Shown: one piece after another, positions 7,875-16,743 of the stretch
How the letters are laid out: every line of letters begins with the position of its first letter
How positions within the stretch are numbered: the stretch's first letter is position 1
Assembly (NCBI GenBank): GCA_903772945.1
Contig: CAICTM010001763.1
Location: 1-23,012, forward strand
Origin: Seminavis robusta
Taxonomy: Eukaryota > Bacillariophyta > Bacillariophyceae > Naviculales > Naviculaceae
Reading direction: 5' to 3'
DNA length: 23,012 bases
Notes under the pieces: model-generated
Told to the model about the DNA's origin: nothing
The model's database searches: none
The model's input: the letters and a program-made list of their open reading frames with translations, nothing else
Translations under genes and position numbers: made by a program

Positions 7875-9455
7875 ATGGGATTCCATGGCAAGGCCACCCA
7901 TCACGACAAGCATCATCGCTCTCGACGTCGACACCAAAGCAAGAACAGGACAGGATGGTTTGCTTGGACAGTGGTTTTTGGTTATGCCTTCACGTTGATC
8001 TTTGTTGTCCAGGATTTGAGTCATTTGAACCGCTTCCATAAGACGATCAAGGCAATGGGAACGGTAGATAATCGTGATGGTCGAAAGCTCCATGAACAGC
8101 AAAGTGACACTCTGGGCCCGGAAAGGAACCAACACATCCACTGTGCGAGTTGGGAGGATGCATCCAGGATGGATGAATGGTGGCAGGATCATCCAGATTG
8201 GGAACCATCACCAAAACATGAAACAGATGATGAAGCCTGCTTTGTTCCCATCGAAAACCCCGAGAAGGCGGCCTTCTTTCGCCATTTGCGGGATTACCTT
8301 GCATCAACCGTCAATTGTTCTTTGGAAGCATCCATGATGGATTCAGCAGGCGACGACGACACCATGATTGTGTCAAAGGAGGAGGAATCAGAATTGGAAA
8401 GTATCATTCAAGATGCAGTGGAAGAGATTTGGAAATCTCGAAACGACCGCGAAAGCACTGGGCCGATGCAATCTGCCTTCAATACAGCCAACTGCTCTTC
8501 GGGCAAAACTTCGTACGACGCGTGGGCTTGCTCTTTCCTGCCTCTGACAAAATGCAATGAGCACATCAAGACCGAGTCAATTGTCCCTGCTCCCATGCGA
8601 GGTGCCGGTGATGAAGCCTGGCTCCCCTCTTCCTCGGGTGCACATCAAAACGGAAGTGACACCATCCAGCAACAGCAACAACGAAAGAGCTGGCTATATT
8701 CATATCTAATGCGCCCCAAACAGGCAGTACGACAAAAGTTAAGACGGACAATGCTCCCAACTCAGATTCCCAATCCCGATGCCTGTATCGCATTCTTCAT
8801 GCCATCGACAACAGAAGCACAGAACTCTCGGGATATCATAAGACACTACCTAGAATCGGCCGATGGAATCTTCATGCATGATACCGAAAATGCTACCACC
8901 ACAGGTGCGTCCACGGCGATTCTGCTCTCGGATGACACGAAACTGTTGTCAGGAGCGCAAGTGCTTTCCTCCAACCATCACTGGATTCTCCTGTCCAATT
9001 CTGGCGACATCTCGCCCACCACTTTGGCCGTAAACGGGAAAACCTCCAACGCCACTGCTTCCAGTGATGATGACAACGATGATGACGATGACACCAATTC
9101 AAACGGGGCAATGGACAATCTGCTACGTGTAGTTGCTCGGTGGAACTTGGCGGGCCAGTGCAAGGCCGCGGTGCACAGCAGCAAAGACGCACCAAGGAAA
9201 GCTTTCCTGTCGCACGCCATGATGGCACAACACGGCGTTGGGAACTACACTCTTTACCAGGTTGAGACGAATCTTTTGGAGGAGGATGGGAAGATTGCTC
9301 CTCATGGAACTGACGTACCGGTACCTACTATGACTACTTGGGAGACCGTAGCTGGCTACATATGGGAAGAAGCACGTACTCTTGCAGTGTGGGCCAGAAA
9401 GGCCGCCAAGGTCATGATGATGGGTTGTGAACCATTGCTCTGTTCGGGGGCTTGA
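7875..9455 (+). CDS. FUT8-like type II membrane protein lacking the HVRRGD motif (possible pseudoenzyme)
   Basis: A single-exon gene of 526 residues. The ATG at 7875 is chosen; no earlier in-frame ATG gives better support. A basic histidine-rich N-terminus precedes one membrane span (GWFAWTVVFGYAFTLIFVV, 27-45). Homology to the gene at 2700-4592 is plain in DEWWQDHPDWE (100-110), in LMRPKQAVRQKL (278-289, against TMRPRQVLRHRL), in AILLSDD (348-354) and in ARWNLAGQCKAAVH (421-434). The nucleotide-sugar motif is gone: the segment aligned to VWLHVRRGDSMTE reads IAFFMPSTTEA (305-315), with no arginines. About 50 residues around the FAALMLF helix of the paralogue are also missing or replaced by an acidic stretch (158-188). 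The ORF is otherwise intact and long, with an inserted acidic DDDNDDDDD tract (398-406). It may be a non-catalytic secretory-pathway protein or a recently disabled gene without stops. Confidence 0.75.
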   Translation: MGFHGKATHHDKHHRSRRRHQSKNRTGWFAWTVVFGYAFTLIFVVQDLSHLNRFHKTIKAMGTVDNRDGRKLHEQQSDTLGPERNQHIHCASWEDASRMDEWWQDHPDWEPSPKHETDDEACFVPIENPEKAAFFRHLRDYLASTVNCSLEASMMDSAGDDDTMIVSKEEESELESIIQDAVEEIWKSRNDRESTGPMQSAFNTANCSSGKTSYDAWACSFLPLTKCNEHIKTESIVPAPMRGAGDEAWLPSSSGAHQNGSDTIQQQQQRKSWLYSYLMRPKQAVRQKLRRTMLPTQIPNPDACIAFFMPSTTEAQNSRDIIRHYLESADGIFMHDTENATTTGASTAILLSDDTKLLSGAQVLSSNHHWILLSNSGDISPTTLAVNGKTSNATASSDDDNDDDDDTNSNGAMDNLLRVVARWNLAGQCKAAVHSSKDAPRKAFLSHAMMAQHGVGNYTLYQVETNLLEEDGKIAPHGTDVPVPTMTTWETVAGYIWEEARTLAVWARKAAKVMMMGCEPLLCSGA

Positions 9456-9932
9456 CTGGTGATCATTTCGGTAGGCCTGTGGGCAATAGTTTGAGCCAAA
9501 CGAAAGGATGGCTCGAGTTGGCGTACTGTGCGGCAATGAGATCCTTTTTTAAAATTAGTCTTAAAAAGTCGATTCGATTCAACTTCTTCTTGGCTAGCTA
9601 GCCATGCTATAATTTTTTGACTTGTTAGCTAGCCATGCTATGCTATAATTGGATGCATTCAGTAGAACGTTTCTGCTCTGGAAGCTGCGGGACTCAAAAG
9701 TCCCTTCCTGGTCTGTCGAGCCGAGGCCGAACCGATTCCTCAATATGGATTCGTAGCTTCATCGTGTCTCCAATCGATCCCTGGTTCCGTAGGTTCGCTG
9801 GCTAGTAGACAAATTTCACGCAATGCGTGCGCTCACGTGTTTGTTGTTCGAATCGAATCGTAATCATACCGCCACCGTTCAACCCAATCCACGAGCCATG
9901 TATGTTTGCATCATCTGGTCGTCGTTTCGTTA
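9456..9932. other. Convergent intergenic region with a local duplication
   Basis: A 477-bp spacer between the converging 3' ends of the FUT8-like paralogue and the cis-prenyltransferase. It contains a duplicated AGCTAGCCATGCTAT unit (first copy about 9594-9614, second about 9625-9650), both followed by TATAATT. A short hairpin GGGACTCAAAAGTCCC lies at 9691-9706. No coding sequence is supported. Confidence 0.5.
9594..9650. repeat. Imperfect tandem duplication around CTAGCTAGCCATGCTATAATT
   Basis: Two units of about 25 bp, separated by TTTTGACTTG, share AGCTAGCCATGCTAT...ATAATT. The second has an extra GCTAT. It lies downstream of the FUT8-like paralogue. Confidence 0.65.
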
Positions 9933-11177
9933 CTACTTGGTTTTCTCGACGGGTGAAGCCGTGGCTCCATTCGCCCTTGGAGGACGTTCTTCTTGCGCTG
10001 ATTGTTGTTGTTGTTGTCTTCCCCCAAATTTTCGAGTTCGTTGGGAATACCATTGCAGCGCTCGATTCCAAGACTTTTGATCAAAATCGGGCCAGTAGAT
10101 GTCATTGCAAAAGTAGAGTTCGGCATAGGCGATATTCCAGAGCAAATAATTGGACAGTCGACATTCGCCACTGGTACGAATGACCAAATCGGGATCGGGA
10201 ATATCGCGAGTGCACAGCATGGAAGCAAACAGTGCTTCATCGACTTGATCGGGTGCAATAGTGCCATTGGCAATGGCTTGAGCCAATTTCAAACTGGCAT
10301 TTACGATATCCTGTCGTCCACCATAATTAATGGCAAAACAGACTGTAAAGGGTGGTCGTTGCGTGGATTGCGCTGTTTTGACGGCCGTATCGTCCTGCAA
10401 TTTCCTCAATGCACGTCGTAACGACGCTGGAATTCGTGCATCCTGCAAATCACCCAGTATTTGTACTTGCACGTGTTCGCGCATGGCTTTATGGTAGAAT
10501 TTGTGACTGGATTCTTCCATGATGCGCATGAGATCGTCAATTTCGGATTGCGGTCGTTTCCAGTTTTCGGTAGAAAAGGCAAAGAGGGTGGCATATTCGA
10601 CTCCCGACTCTTTCAAAGCATCGAGAATGTTGACCAATTGATTGGCGCCTGCGACATGTCCTGCTGAAGAGGGAAGTCCTCGTTTTTTGGCCCATCGAGA
10701 ATTGCCATCGCAGATGAGCGCCACGTGACGGGGTATCTTTAATGAGTCTTGTTGCTGTGATGGTAGATTGTGGTTGTTATTCTTGTCAGGGGTATCCTTC
10801 TTGTGGCTGCTTTGTAGCTGCAAGGATGTGGAAGATACCCTCTGAAAGACCCCCTGATGTGGTGGTTGTACATGTAGGAATGATTTCCTTTTCCTTTGGT
10901 GCTGATGATAGTGATGATTAAATGGATGATGCGTCTTGCAGTTCTGTTGAAAGGCTGGAGCGTAAATTCTGGAAAAGGGGTAACCTGCAGCAACCCAATC
11001 CAGTGACGATATCAACAGTAAAACCATCAAAAGGAGGGATGACATGAGGAATTGTCTGGGAACTGATCTTGTGTTTGGCTTCCTTGTTGGTGTCCAATTC
11101 CTGGAGTGTTCTGCTGGAGGTATACCTTGAAATTGGCATGCTGCTGGCTGCTGTCTTGGTCTCCTCAGCCTCTTCAT
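9933..11177 (-). CDS. cis-Prenyltransferase (UppS/DHDDS family), probably plastid- or ER-targeted
   Basis: Catalyses chain elongation of a farnesyl- or geranylgeranyl-type primer with isopentenyl diphosphate in Z configuration, giving polyprenyl diphosphates (dolichol or plastid polyprenols). The conserved family blocks are all present from about residue 149: PRHVALICDGNSRWAKKRG with the catalytic Asp at 157, FAFSTENWKRP (199-209), INYGGRQDIVNA (283-294), and DPDLVIRTSGECRLSNYLLW with the two phosphate-binding Arg at 334 and 340, then AELYFCNDIYWPDF. The first ATG (11177) gives 414 residues. The ATG at codon 45 (11045) gives 370 residues that begin with a canonical signal peptide (MSSLLLMVLLLISS) and a DWVAAGYPFSRIYAPAF stretch resembling a diatom ASAFAP plastid-targeting junction. 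I therefore favour 11045 as the functional start. The C-terminus is a low-complexity Q-rich tail after GGR (385-387). It is a single exon. Confidence 0.93.
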   Translation of the reverse strand: MKRLRRPRQQPAACQFQGIPPAEHSRNWTPTRKPNTRSVPRQFLMSSLLLMVLLLISSLDWVAAGYPFSRIYAPAFQQNCKTHHPFNHHYHQHQRKRKSFLHVQPPHQGVFQRVSSTSLQLQSSHKKDTPDKNNNHNLPSQQQDSLKIPRHVALICDGNSRWAKKRGLPSSAGHVAGANQLVNILDALKESGVEYATLFAFSTENWKRPQSEIDDLMRIMEESSHKFYHKAMREHVQVQILGDLQDARIPASLRRALRKLQDDTAVKTAQSTQRPPFTVCFAINYGGRQDIVNASLKLAQAIANGTIAPDQVDEALFASMLCTRDIPDPDLVIRTSGECRLSNYLLWNIAYAELYFCNDIYWPDFDQKSWNRALQWYSQRTRKFGGRQQQQQSAQEERPPRANGATASPVEKTK

Positions 11178-11591
11178 TGTTTGGTACTTGAGTTGCTCAG
11201 CTTGTGTTCAGCTTATTGTATCAGATGGATAACTAGCTAGAAGATCAGAGAGACCACTGCACTAGAGAGCTTCTAGCTAGATCTAGATTGAGATGGTCTT
11301 GTTCCTCCCTTTGCTGTTTTTTTGTCCAACGATCCTGTGTGGGTGGCAGCGACCGGTGTCAATAATAAATAATAATAATAATGTGTTGGTGATGTCAAAA
11401 GATCCTTCCTCGGTCAGTGGAACGCTTCCACGTGGAAGAGTCTAAGAACCACTAACTCTAGCTAGTAAGTGAGTTTCCGAGTAGGGCCTGTCCATCGTCC
11501 GTCAAACTATTCTCTTGACCGTTGTTTCTTGTGGCCACATTTTGTCGAATTGAATTGGCTTTAGTCAGGAGAAGCATTGTGTTGTGTGACC
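11178..11591. promoter_or_regulatory. Divergent promoter region, cis-prenyltransferase / Bfr1-like gene
   Basis: A 414-bp spacer between two start codons pointing away from each other. It contains three CTAGCTAG copies (11233-11240, 11273-11280, 11458-11465) and an AAT-type microsatellite near 11360-11382. If translation of the cis-prenyltransferase begins at 11045, the 5' leader on that side is longer. No TATA box is convincing. Confidence 0.5.
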
Positions 11592-13500
11592 ATGGCGGAA
11601 GAGACGAAAGCAGAAGAGGCGGCAGCTCCAGCAGCAGCTGCCGAAGAGACCAAGAAAGAAGAAACAGCAGCGGCAGACGGTACTGGTGGCAACAACAATA
11701 AGGGCAAGAACAACAAGAACAACAAGAAGGATGAGACGCCCATTGAGGAACTCTATGATCTCTCCAAGCCCATTCCTAGGGTGCGTAGCTTCCGTACCGT
11801 TTCTACGTGATTGAGTTAGGGTTCGGGATCGACCAATGCTCCAATCCATCACTCATCTTTCTCTCCTCTCACTCTGTCGTACCCTTTTGTCTTTTGTCTT
11901 CTGTCATTACTCTTTTGTCTTGTTGTTTGCTTGTATGTACACACTGCAGGTCCCCAAACCAAGTAAAGAAGACCACGAGAAGGAACTAGCCGAACTGACG
12001 GCCGCATTGGACAAACTCAAGGAAGATCGTCAAAAAGTGCAAAAGGAAATCGATGCCGCGTTGGACAAAAACAAGACGACCGGATTGGGCAAAGAAAAGG
12101 AAGAACTGCAGAAACTGCGCAGTGCCAAGAATGCCTTGATTGAAGAGAAGAAAGCCATTCGCAGCAAACTGGATCAATTCAAGTCGCAAGCCGATCGCAT
12201 TGCCAAAGATCGCAAGGATGCGCGATCGTCGGTCAAATTCACGTCGGTCGCCGACATTGACAAGGAATTGTCCAAATTACAACGGCGACAAGAGACCACG
12301 TCCATGTCGTTACCGGAAGAAAAGAAACTACTCAAGGAAATGGACGCGCTCCGCAAATCCAAGGAAATTGTCGCATCGTTGCAGTCGGCCGAAGGCGACA
12401 TGGACAATGTCAAGGAACAACGCAAAACCATTCAAGCACTCCTCCAACAAAAAGACAAGGAAATCGATGCCATTCAACAAAAAGTCGAAGCACAGCAACA
12501 AGTCATCAAATCCATGTCCGACAAAGATGGAGAAAAGCGCACTACGCTGCAATCTCATTTTGCCAAACGAGATGAATTTCGCAATGCATTCAACGAGAAA
12601 CTCAAGGAAAAAGATGCCCTCCGCGCCGATTTTCGAGAAAAAAATAATGTCTGGTACAATTACCAACGAGCGGTTCGAGCGCAAAAGAAGATTCAGTACG
12701 AAGAAGACAAAAAGAAACGAGACGAAGAACATCAGGCGTACTTGAAAAAGGTCGAAGAGGAAGAACTGAAAAAAGTTCCTTACGAAGCCGAACAGGCACT
12801 CTGTGATTATCTCGCCGATTACCTCACCACTACTTACTTGCAAGACAAGAATGCCGCCAAACAGGAAGATAAAAAGGAAGACGTCGTGGCGGTCAAGGAC
12901 GATCCGTTTGCCGGATTCAAACCCGTCTCCAAGAAGAACGCCGAGGAAGATGAGTACTTTGGAAAGGGCAAGGGAAAGAAGAAACGCGATCGCGGTAACA
13001 AAAACCAAGATAAAAAGGGATCAGGACCATTCACTCTCAGCGTCGATACGTTTGAACAGTTTGGTCTCATTGGATTGAATCCACCCACCACGCTGGAAAT
13101 GGTGGAACCCACCGTCACCAAATTGCGAGAAAAGAAGGAATGGTACTCCAAACAACCGCGTGGATCCGTACCCACTGCCATGGAAATTCGTAAAGCCAAT
13201 GAACGGGCCGCCGAAAAAATCCGACAGCAAGGCAAGGGTGCCGACAGTAACAATAATAGCAATAGCAACAAGAAGGGTAACAACAACAACAACAAAAAGG
13301 GCTTTGATCTCGCCGATGATTTTGCACCACTGCCAGGAGCCAACACGGGGTCAAATGCTCCCATGTCCATGTGGGGAAAACCAGCCATCAACAACACTAC
13401 CAGTGCCACTAACAGAAGTGCGCCAACACCAGGAGGACCCGATCCAACGCCCCAGGAAGCAGCAGCAGCAGCAGCAGCAGCACAACAACAACAATCGTAA
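11592..13500 (+). CDS. Bfr1-like coiled-coil protein (mRNP/nuclear segregation family)
   Basis: A two-exon gene: exon 1 11592-11780, GT-AG intron 11781-11949 (169 bp, phase 0), exon 2 11950-13500, total 579 residues. The splice joins KPIPR to VPKPSKEDHEKEL. Without it, exon 1 ends at a stop 27 nt into the intron. The N-terminus is Ala/Glu/Lys and Asn/Lys rich. From about residue 65 to 330 there is a long charged coiled coil (for example LAELTAALDKLKEDRQKVQKEID) with the VKFTSVADIDKELSKLQRRQ block I associate with Bfr1-type proteins, which in yeast bind polysomal mRNA and affect secretion and chromosome segregation. The C-terminus is basic, then low complexity: Asn/Lys runs and a final Ala8-Gln4 tract encoded by a (GCA)n repeat. 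The name rests on remembered family resemblance. A generic coiled-coil RNA-associated protein is the alternative. Confidence 0.78.
13459..13495 (+). repeat. In-frame GCA/CAA trinucleotide repeat in the Bfr1-like gene
   Basis: About eight GCA units are followed by CAA units just before the stop codon, encoding poly-Ala then poly-Gln. Length variation here would stay in frame and alter only the extreme C-terminus. Confidence 0.85.
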
Positions 13501-14001
13501 CAGCAAGATCAGATCTGATGGGGTCCTCTTTCATCCTGTTGATTTGATTGTGAAAGATTTTTTGTTTTTGTGCACATGGGGCGGCAGCATGGATGGATTG
13601 GCTCCAAACCTTTTTACTTGTTCTCTATGTGCTACCTACCTACCTAACCCAACCAACCAACCACCTCAGCGTCGTCCAAGGGATCACGACAACCATTACA
13701 CAACGCACTTCACACACACACACCACAAATAGCTTTCGATCGATTGACTAACTGGCCCAACAACATTACTTGCGAGTTAAAAATTGCAACCTTCATGATG
13801 GAGTAAAACAGTTACTAAAACTACTACTTAATAACAAACACTCAAGTTCGGGCTAGCCAACCAATCCATGTATTAGTTGGGTCGTTAGTCGAGCATTGCG
13901 CTCTCAGTCCAAGGAATTTTGCTGAGCTCCTCATTGCGCCTCCTCCAGAGACCAACTTGAGACAGCTCTGAATGAAGTGTCATTTCCGGTTCTCCGGCTA
14001 G
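13501..14001. other. Convergent 3' intergenic region
   Basis: A 501-bp spacer between the stop codons of the Bfr1-like gene and the SHWWGE gene. It holds simple-sequence stretches (CTACCTACC / AACCAACC near 13632-13665 and a CA run near 13711-13726). CTAGCTAG at 13998-14005 overlaps the stop codon of the minus-strand gene. No gene is seen. Confidence 0.5.
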
Positions 14002-16743
14002 CTAGGGCTCTTCGTCTTGGCCCTCCTCCGACAGAAACGAAACTAGCATAGCTTTGAAGTCGATCAAGGCAACCTCACAAACGTGTTGCACGGGGTCCGA
14101 GACATCCTTGCGTAGTCTTTCCAGTTCGGGTCGATAACGGGCCTCGAACCGCTTGCGAAATGCAAAGGACTTCTCCCGTTCTTCCAAAAGTTCCTCTGAT
14201 GGGTCGCCCCCGCCACTATTATGGCGTCGGACTTCCAGGTTGTAGAGCAGAAATTCCCGTTCATCCAAAGCGTCATCGACTCTCAGGTTCACCAATCGTT
14301 CCGCCGTTTGTCCTGAAGTTACCGATTCGTCAAGTTCATCCAGAGTCTTGATGTAACGATAGCTCTCGGACCACACAAAATCATTCAAGCGCGAATATTT
14401 CATAAAGAGCGCCACTGCAAGAGGGTGCTTACCGAAATACAGTCGCAAAGACAAAGGGTTGCTTGTGTTTCTGCTCTCATAAAGCAACATGAGACTGCGG
14501 AAAACTTGCAGTACCGTCTTGTCGGGTAGCGCACAGCTCGACATTGAGAGATCCAATGTTGTAAGATGCACTCGTTCCTCTAGCAGCAGCCAGTCCGCAA
14601 GACCATCAGCTGCTTCTAAGCGACAATTCTGCGATAGATCCATCGTAACACTTTCGAGCAAAGGCAATCTTCCTAATTCCGACCAAAGCGACTTGATATC
14701 TGTGCAAGCATCTTCAGATGCCGAGTGGCCTGTCCAATGCTCGCCATGTCGAAAGTAAAGAGTGAACGACTTTAGCTGCTGGAGGCGACCAAGACCAAGG
14801 GCAAACTCATCTGAGGAGCTAAAGCCGACGTTGGCGTAATCCAGCTTTAGATTCTCCACGGTCAGTGGTATACTCGCAGCAAAATGCTGGGCCTCTTTGA
14901 TGACACCCGCACAGTGGCAACGGCGGAAGGATGCCACAACGCTTGTCAGAGGGCTGTTGGCGAGAGCAGTGCGGAATGGTTGCATGTCCAAGCCTTGCTC
15001 GAGGGCGAGTCGATAGGTGGAAGCGGCAAACTTGCCACGAAGTAGATTGTTGACATTTTCATAGGCTTCGTGGGTGGCTGGTGGGTCATCCGGCGAATCA
15101 TGATTCCTGCCGCAAACGCAGTGAAGAATCGACTTTCTGTCTTCTCTGCGGGATGCTTCTGCCTTTTCAATTTTGACATTCAGGGCTTTTGCGCTGACTT
15201 CCAAAGGAAAGCACTTTTGTCGCGATTCTTTCTGAGTCTCATGGAGGCGTTGGCGCCTTGCTGCTGCACCTTCGTCTTCGCTGCTACTGTCGTCGGAACT
15301 GCTATCGGTGCTGTCATCCGAGCAGGAGCTCTCATCTGTGTCGGGAGCATACTTTGTATTTCCTTTCTTCCCAGTGTCTATCTGCGCGAGCCCGTCCGTA
15401 AGGCCAACCGCTAGCCCTTGTTCATTGATGCTATATACATCGTAGAGGTAGTTGCCTCCCTTTTCAGCTTTGACTCTGACAAGATCCTTCAATGCCAAAG
15501 AAACTTCATAGGCGCACCAGACGCGATTATAGCACACACATTGCTCATCCAACACCGATACGGCACCCTCTGCTATGGTCATTGCCTTGAAAAAGGGGCT
15601 GTCCTGGGGACTGGTACCAAGTTCGCCCGAGACATCATGTTGACACAGCGCATAGGCGCATATCCAGTAGGGTGTGTCTCGTCCCAGATTTCGGTCCCGA
15701 CTGTGCCTGTTGAGACAAGAAATCATTCGAAAGACCGGTTCGCCCCACCAATGGCTGACCATGTAGCGTCCGATCTGTTGATCATCTTCCGCGACGGCTT
15801 CCACATAGCTACAATTTAGCTCACGGGTAGTGGGTTTGATGTAGTACTCCACGAGATCGTAGAGGGTAACCTCATGTGGCTGTAGTTGCTCTCCTTTCCT
15901 AGCCGGATTGGTGCTGGTCCACTTCTCTGGAATGCATCTGAGATGGATCTGCATGGCCACCTGTGACAGTTGTGACAGTGTGATTCCTCGGTGCTCCACC
16001 CGGGGGATCCTGGTACAAGTTTGAAAAGCAATCCCAGTGCCAAGCTTTTGAACAATGCTACAGATTCTAGCAGTGGGCACAAGTCGTATGATATCAATGA
16101 TGGATCCATGGACAATGGAACTGTAGGACCCAATCAGCTGATCATCCTGCAATTCTTGACCGTCATGGAGCAACACCAGTTGTCGAATACGTAGCGAGGG
16201 CATACGGAGTCGTTTTCTCATTCGAATCCTTTTCTTGAACTCTCTGACCGATTCGAATTGCGTCACTCCCATTCGAAATCTTTCTTGTTTTCCTTCAATG
16301 GGAAACTGAAGAAACACGATGCACTCATAGAGCTTCAAGGTGGATCCCGGACGAATGGCCCACCTGGGACGATAGCCTTGCTTTTTTAAGTAACGGTAGG
16401 ATTTCCCCCGATCAGAGTAGAAACAATGCCAGTGTCGATATTTGGCAGGAATCTTGCTGAATAATCCCTCCTTGAGCTCCTCGTATTCGACCCAGCTGCC
16501 CCAATACAACAGGACAGATCCATCGTCCCTTTGGTGGCGTCGGTTGGGTGGCAGTTCCACCTTTAGGACGGAATTCTCAGCACTACTACTGTAGGGAAAC
16601 AGTTCGACGTGGACTGGAAATTCCAAGAGAGTAGACTCTGAACCGGGTGTTGAATCCTCAAAGCCGGAACGTCGGGAGTTGATGGTACTCTCGCCATCGC
16701 TCTGGTGGCCGTCAAACGCCATTTTTGTTGGTAGGTCCACCAT
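14002..16743 (-). CDS. Ubiquitin-like / SHWWGE-domain protein of unknown function
   Basis: A single long exon, 913 residues from the ATG at 16743; the frame is open a little further upstream only through a GTG. Visible parts in order: a Ser/Glu-rich N-terminus; a first compact domain (about 75-140); a ubiquitin-like segment (about 140-222) with a basic helix and LVLLHDGQELQDDQLIGSY; then a domain of about 305-420 with YMVSHWWGEPV (327-337), YWICAYALCQHD (359-370), SPFFKAM (382-388) and RVWCAYEVSLAL (407-418). That spacing of W/C/E motifs is one I know from protist multidomain proteins, common in dinoflagellates and diatoms, and resembles a divergent TIR-like fold, which is inference. An acidic Ser/Asp tract (468-491), a conserved AEASRREDRKSILH helix (about 528-541) and a leucine-rich C-terminal half follow. 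Function unknown; signalling or NADase-like activity is possible but unproven. It shares a 396-bp divergent spacer with the intact LRR gene. Confidence 0.85.
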   Translation of the reverse strand: MVDLPTKMAFDGHQSDGESTINSRRSGFEDSTPGSESTLLEFPVHVELFPYSSSAENSVLKVELPPNRRHQRDDGSVLLYWGSWVEYEELKEGLFSKIPAKYRHWHCFYSDRGKSYRYLKKQGYRPRWAIRPGSTLKLYECIVFLQFPIEGKQERFRMGVTQFESVREFKKRIRMRKRLRMPSLRIRQLVLLHDGQELQDDQLIGSYSSIVHGSIIDIIRLVPTARICSIVQKLGTGIAFQTCTRIPRVEHRGITLSQLSQVAMQIHLRCIPEKWTSTNPARKGEQLQPHEVTLYDLVEYYIKPTTRELNCSYVEAVAEDDQQIGRYMVSHWWGEPVFRMISCLNRHSRDRNLGRDTPYWICAYALCQHDVSGELGTSPQDSPFFKAMTIAEGAVSVLDEQCVCYNRVWCAYEVSLALKDLVRVKAEKGGNYLYDVYSINEQGLAVGLTDGLAQIDTGKKGNTKYAPDTDESSCSDDSTDSSSDDSSSEDEGAAARRQRLHETQKESRQKCFPLEVSAKALNVKIEKAEASRREDRKSILHCVCGRNHDSPDDPPATHEAYENVNNLLRGKFAASTYRLALEQGLDMQPFRTALANSPLTSVVASFRRCHCAGVIKEAQHFAASIPLTVENLKLDYANVGFSSSDEFALGLGRLQQLKSFTLYFRHGEHWTGHSASEDACTDIKSLWSELGRLPLLESVTMDLSQNCRLEAADGLADWLLLEERVHLTTLDLSMSSCALPDKTVLQVFRSLMLLYESRNTSNPLSLRLYFGKHPLAVALFMKYSRLNDFVWSESYRYIKTLDELDESVTSGQTAERLVNLRVDDALDEREFLLYNLEVRRHNSGGGDPSEELLEEREKSFAFRKRFEARYRPELERLRKDVSDPVQHVCEVALIDFKAMLVSFLSEEGQDEEP

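Noticed and set aside
9691..9706. Hairpin GGGACTCAAAAGTCCC as a transcription terminator
   Set aside because: Intrinsic hairpin terminators are bacterial. In this eukaryotic context a 6-bp stem has no clear role.
9823..10183. Plus-strand ORFs opposite the 3' end of the cis-prenyltransferase
   Set aside because: They are shadows of a strongly conserved minus-strand enzyme.
12328..13008. 226-codon minus-strand ORF with many Phe and Leu residues, looking like a membrane protein
   Set aside because: It is the antisense of the Lys/Glu-rich coiled coil of the Bfr1-like gene: AAG/GAA codons read backwards give Leu/Phe. The spliced plus-strand gene explains the region fully.
12834..13409. 191-codon minus-strand ORF with poly-Leu
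   Set aside because: Antisense of Asn/Lys repeats (AAC/AAG) in the Bfr1-like gene.
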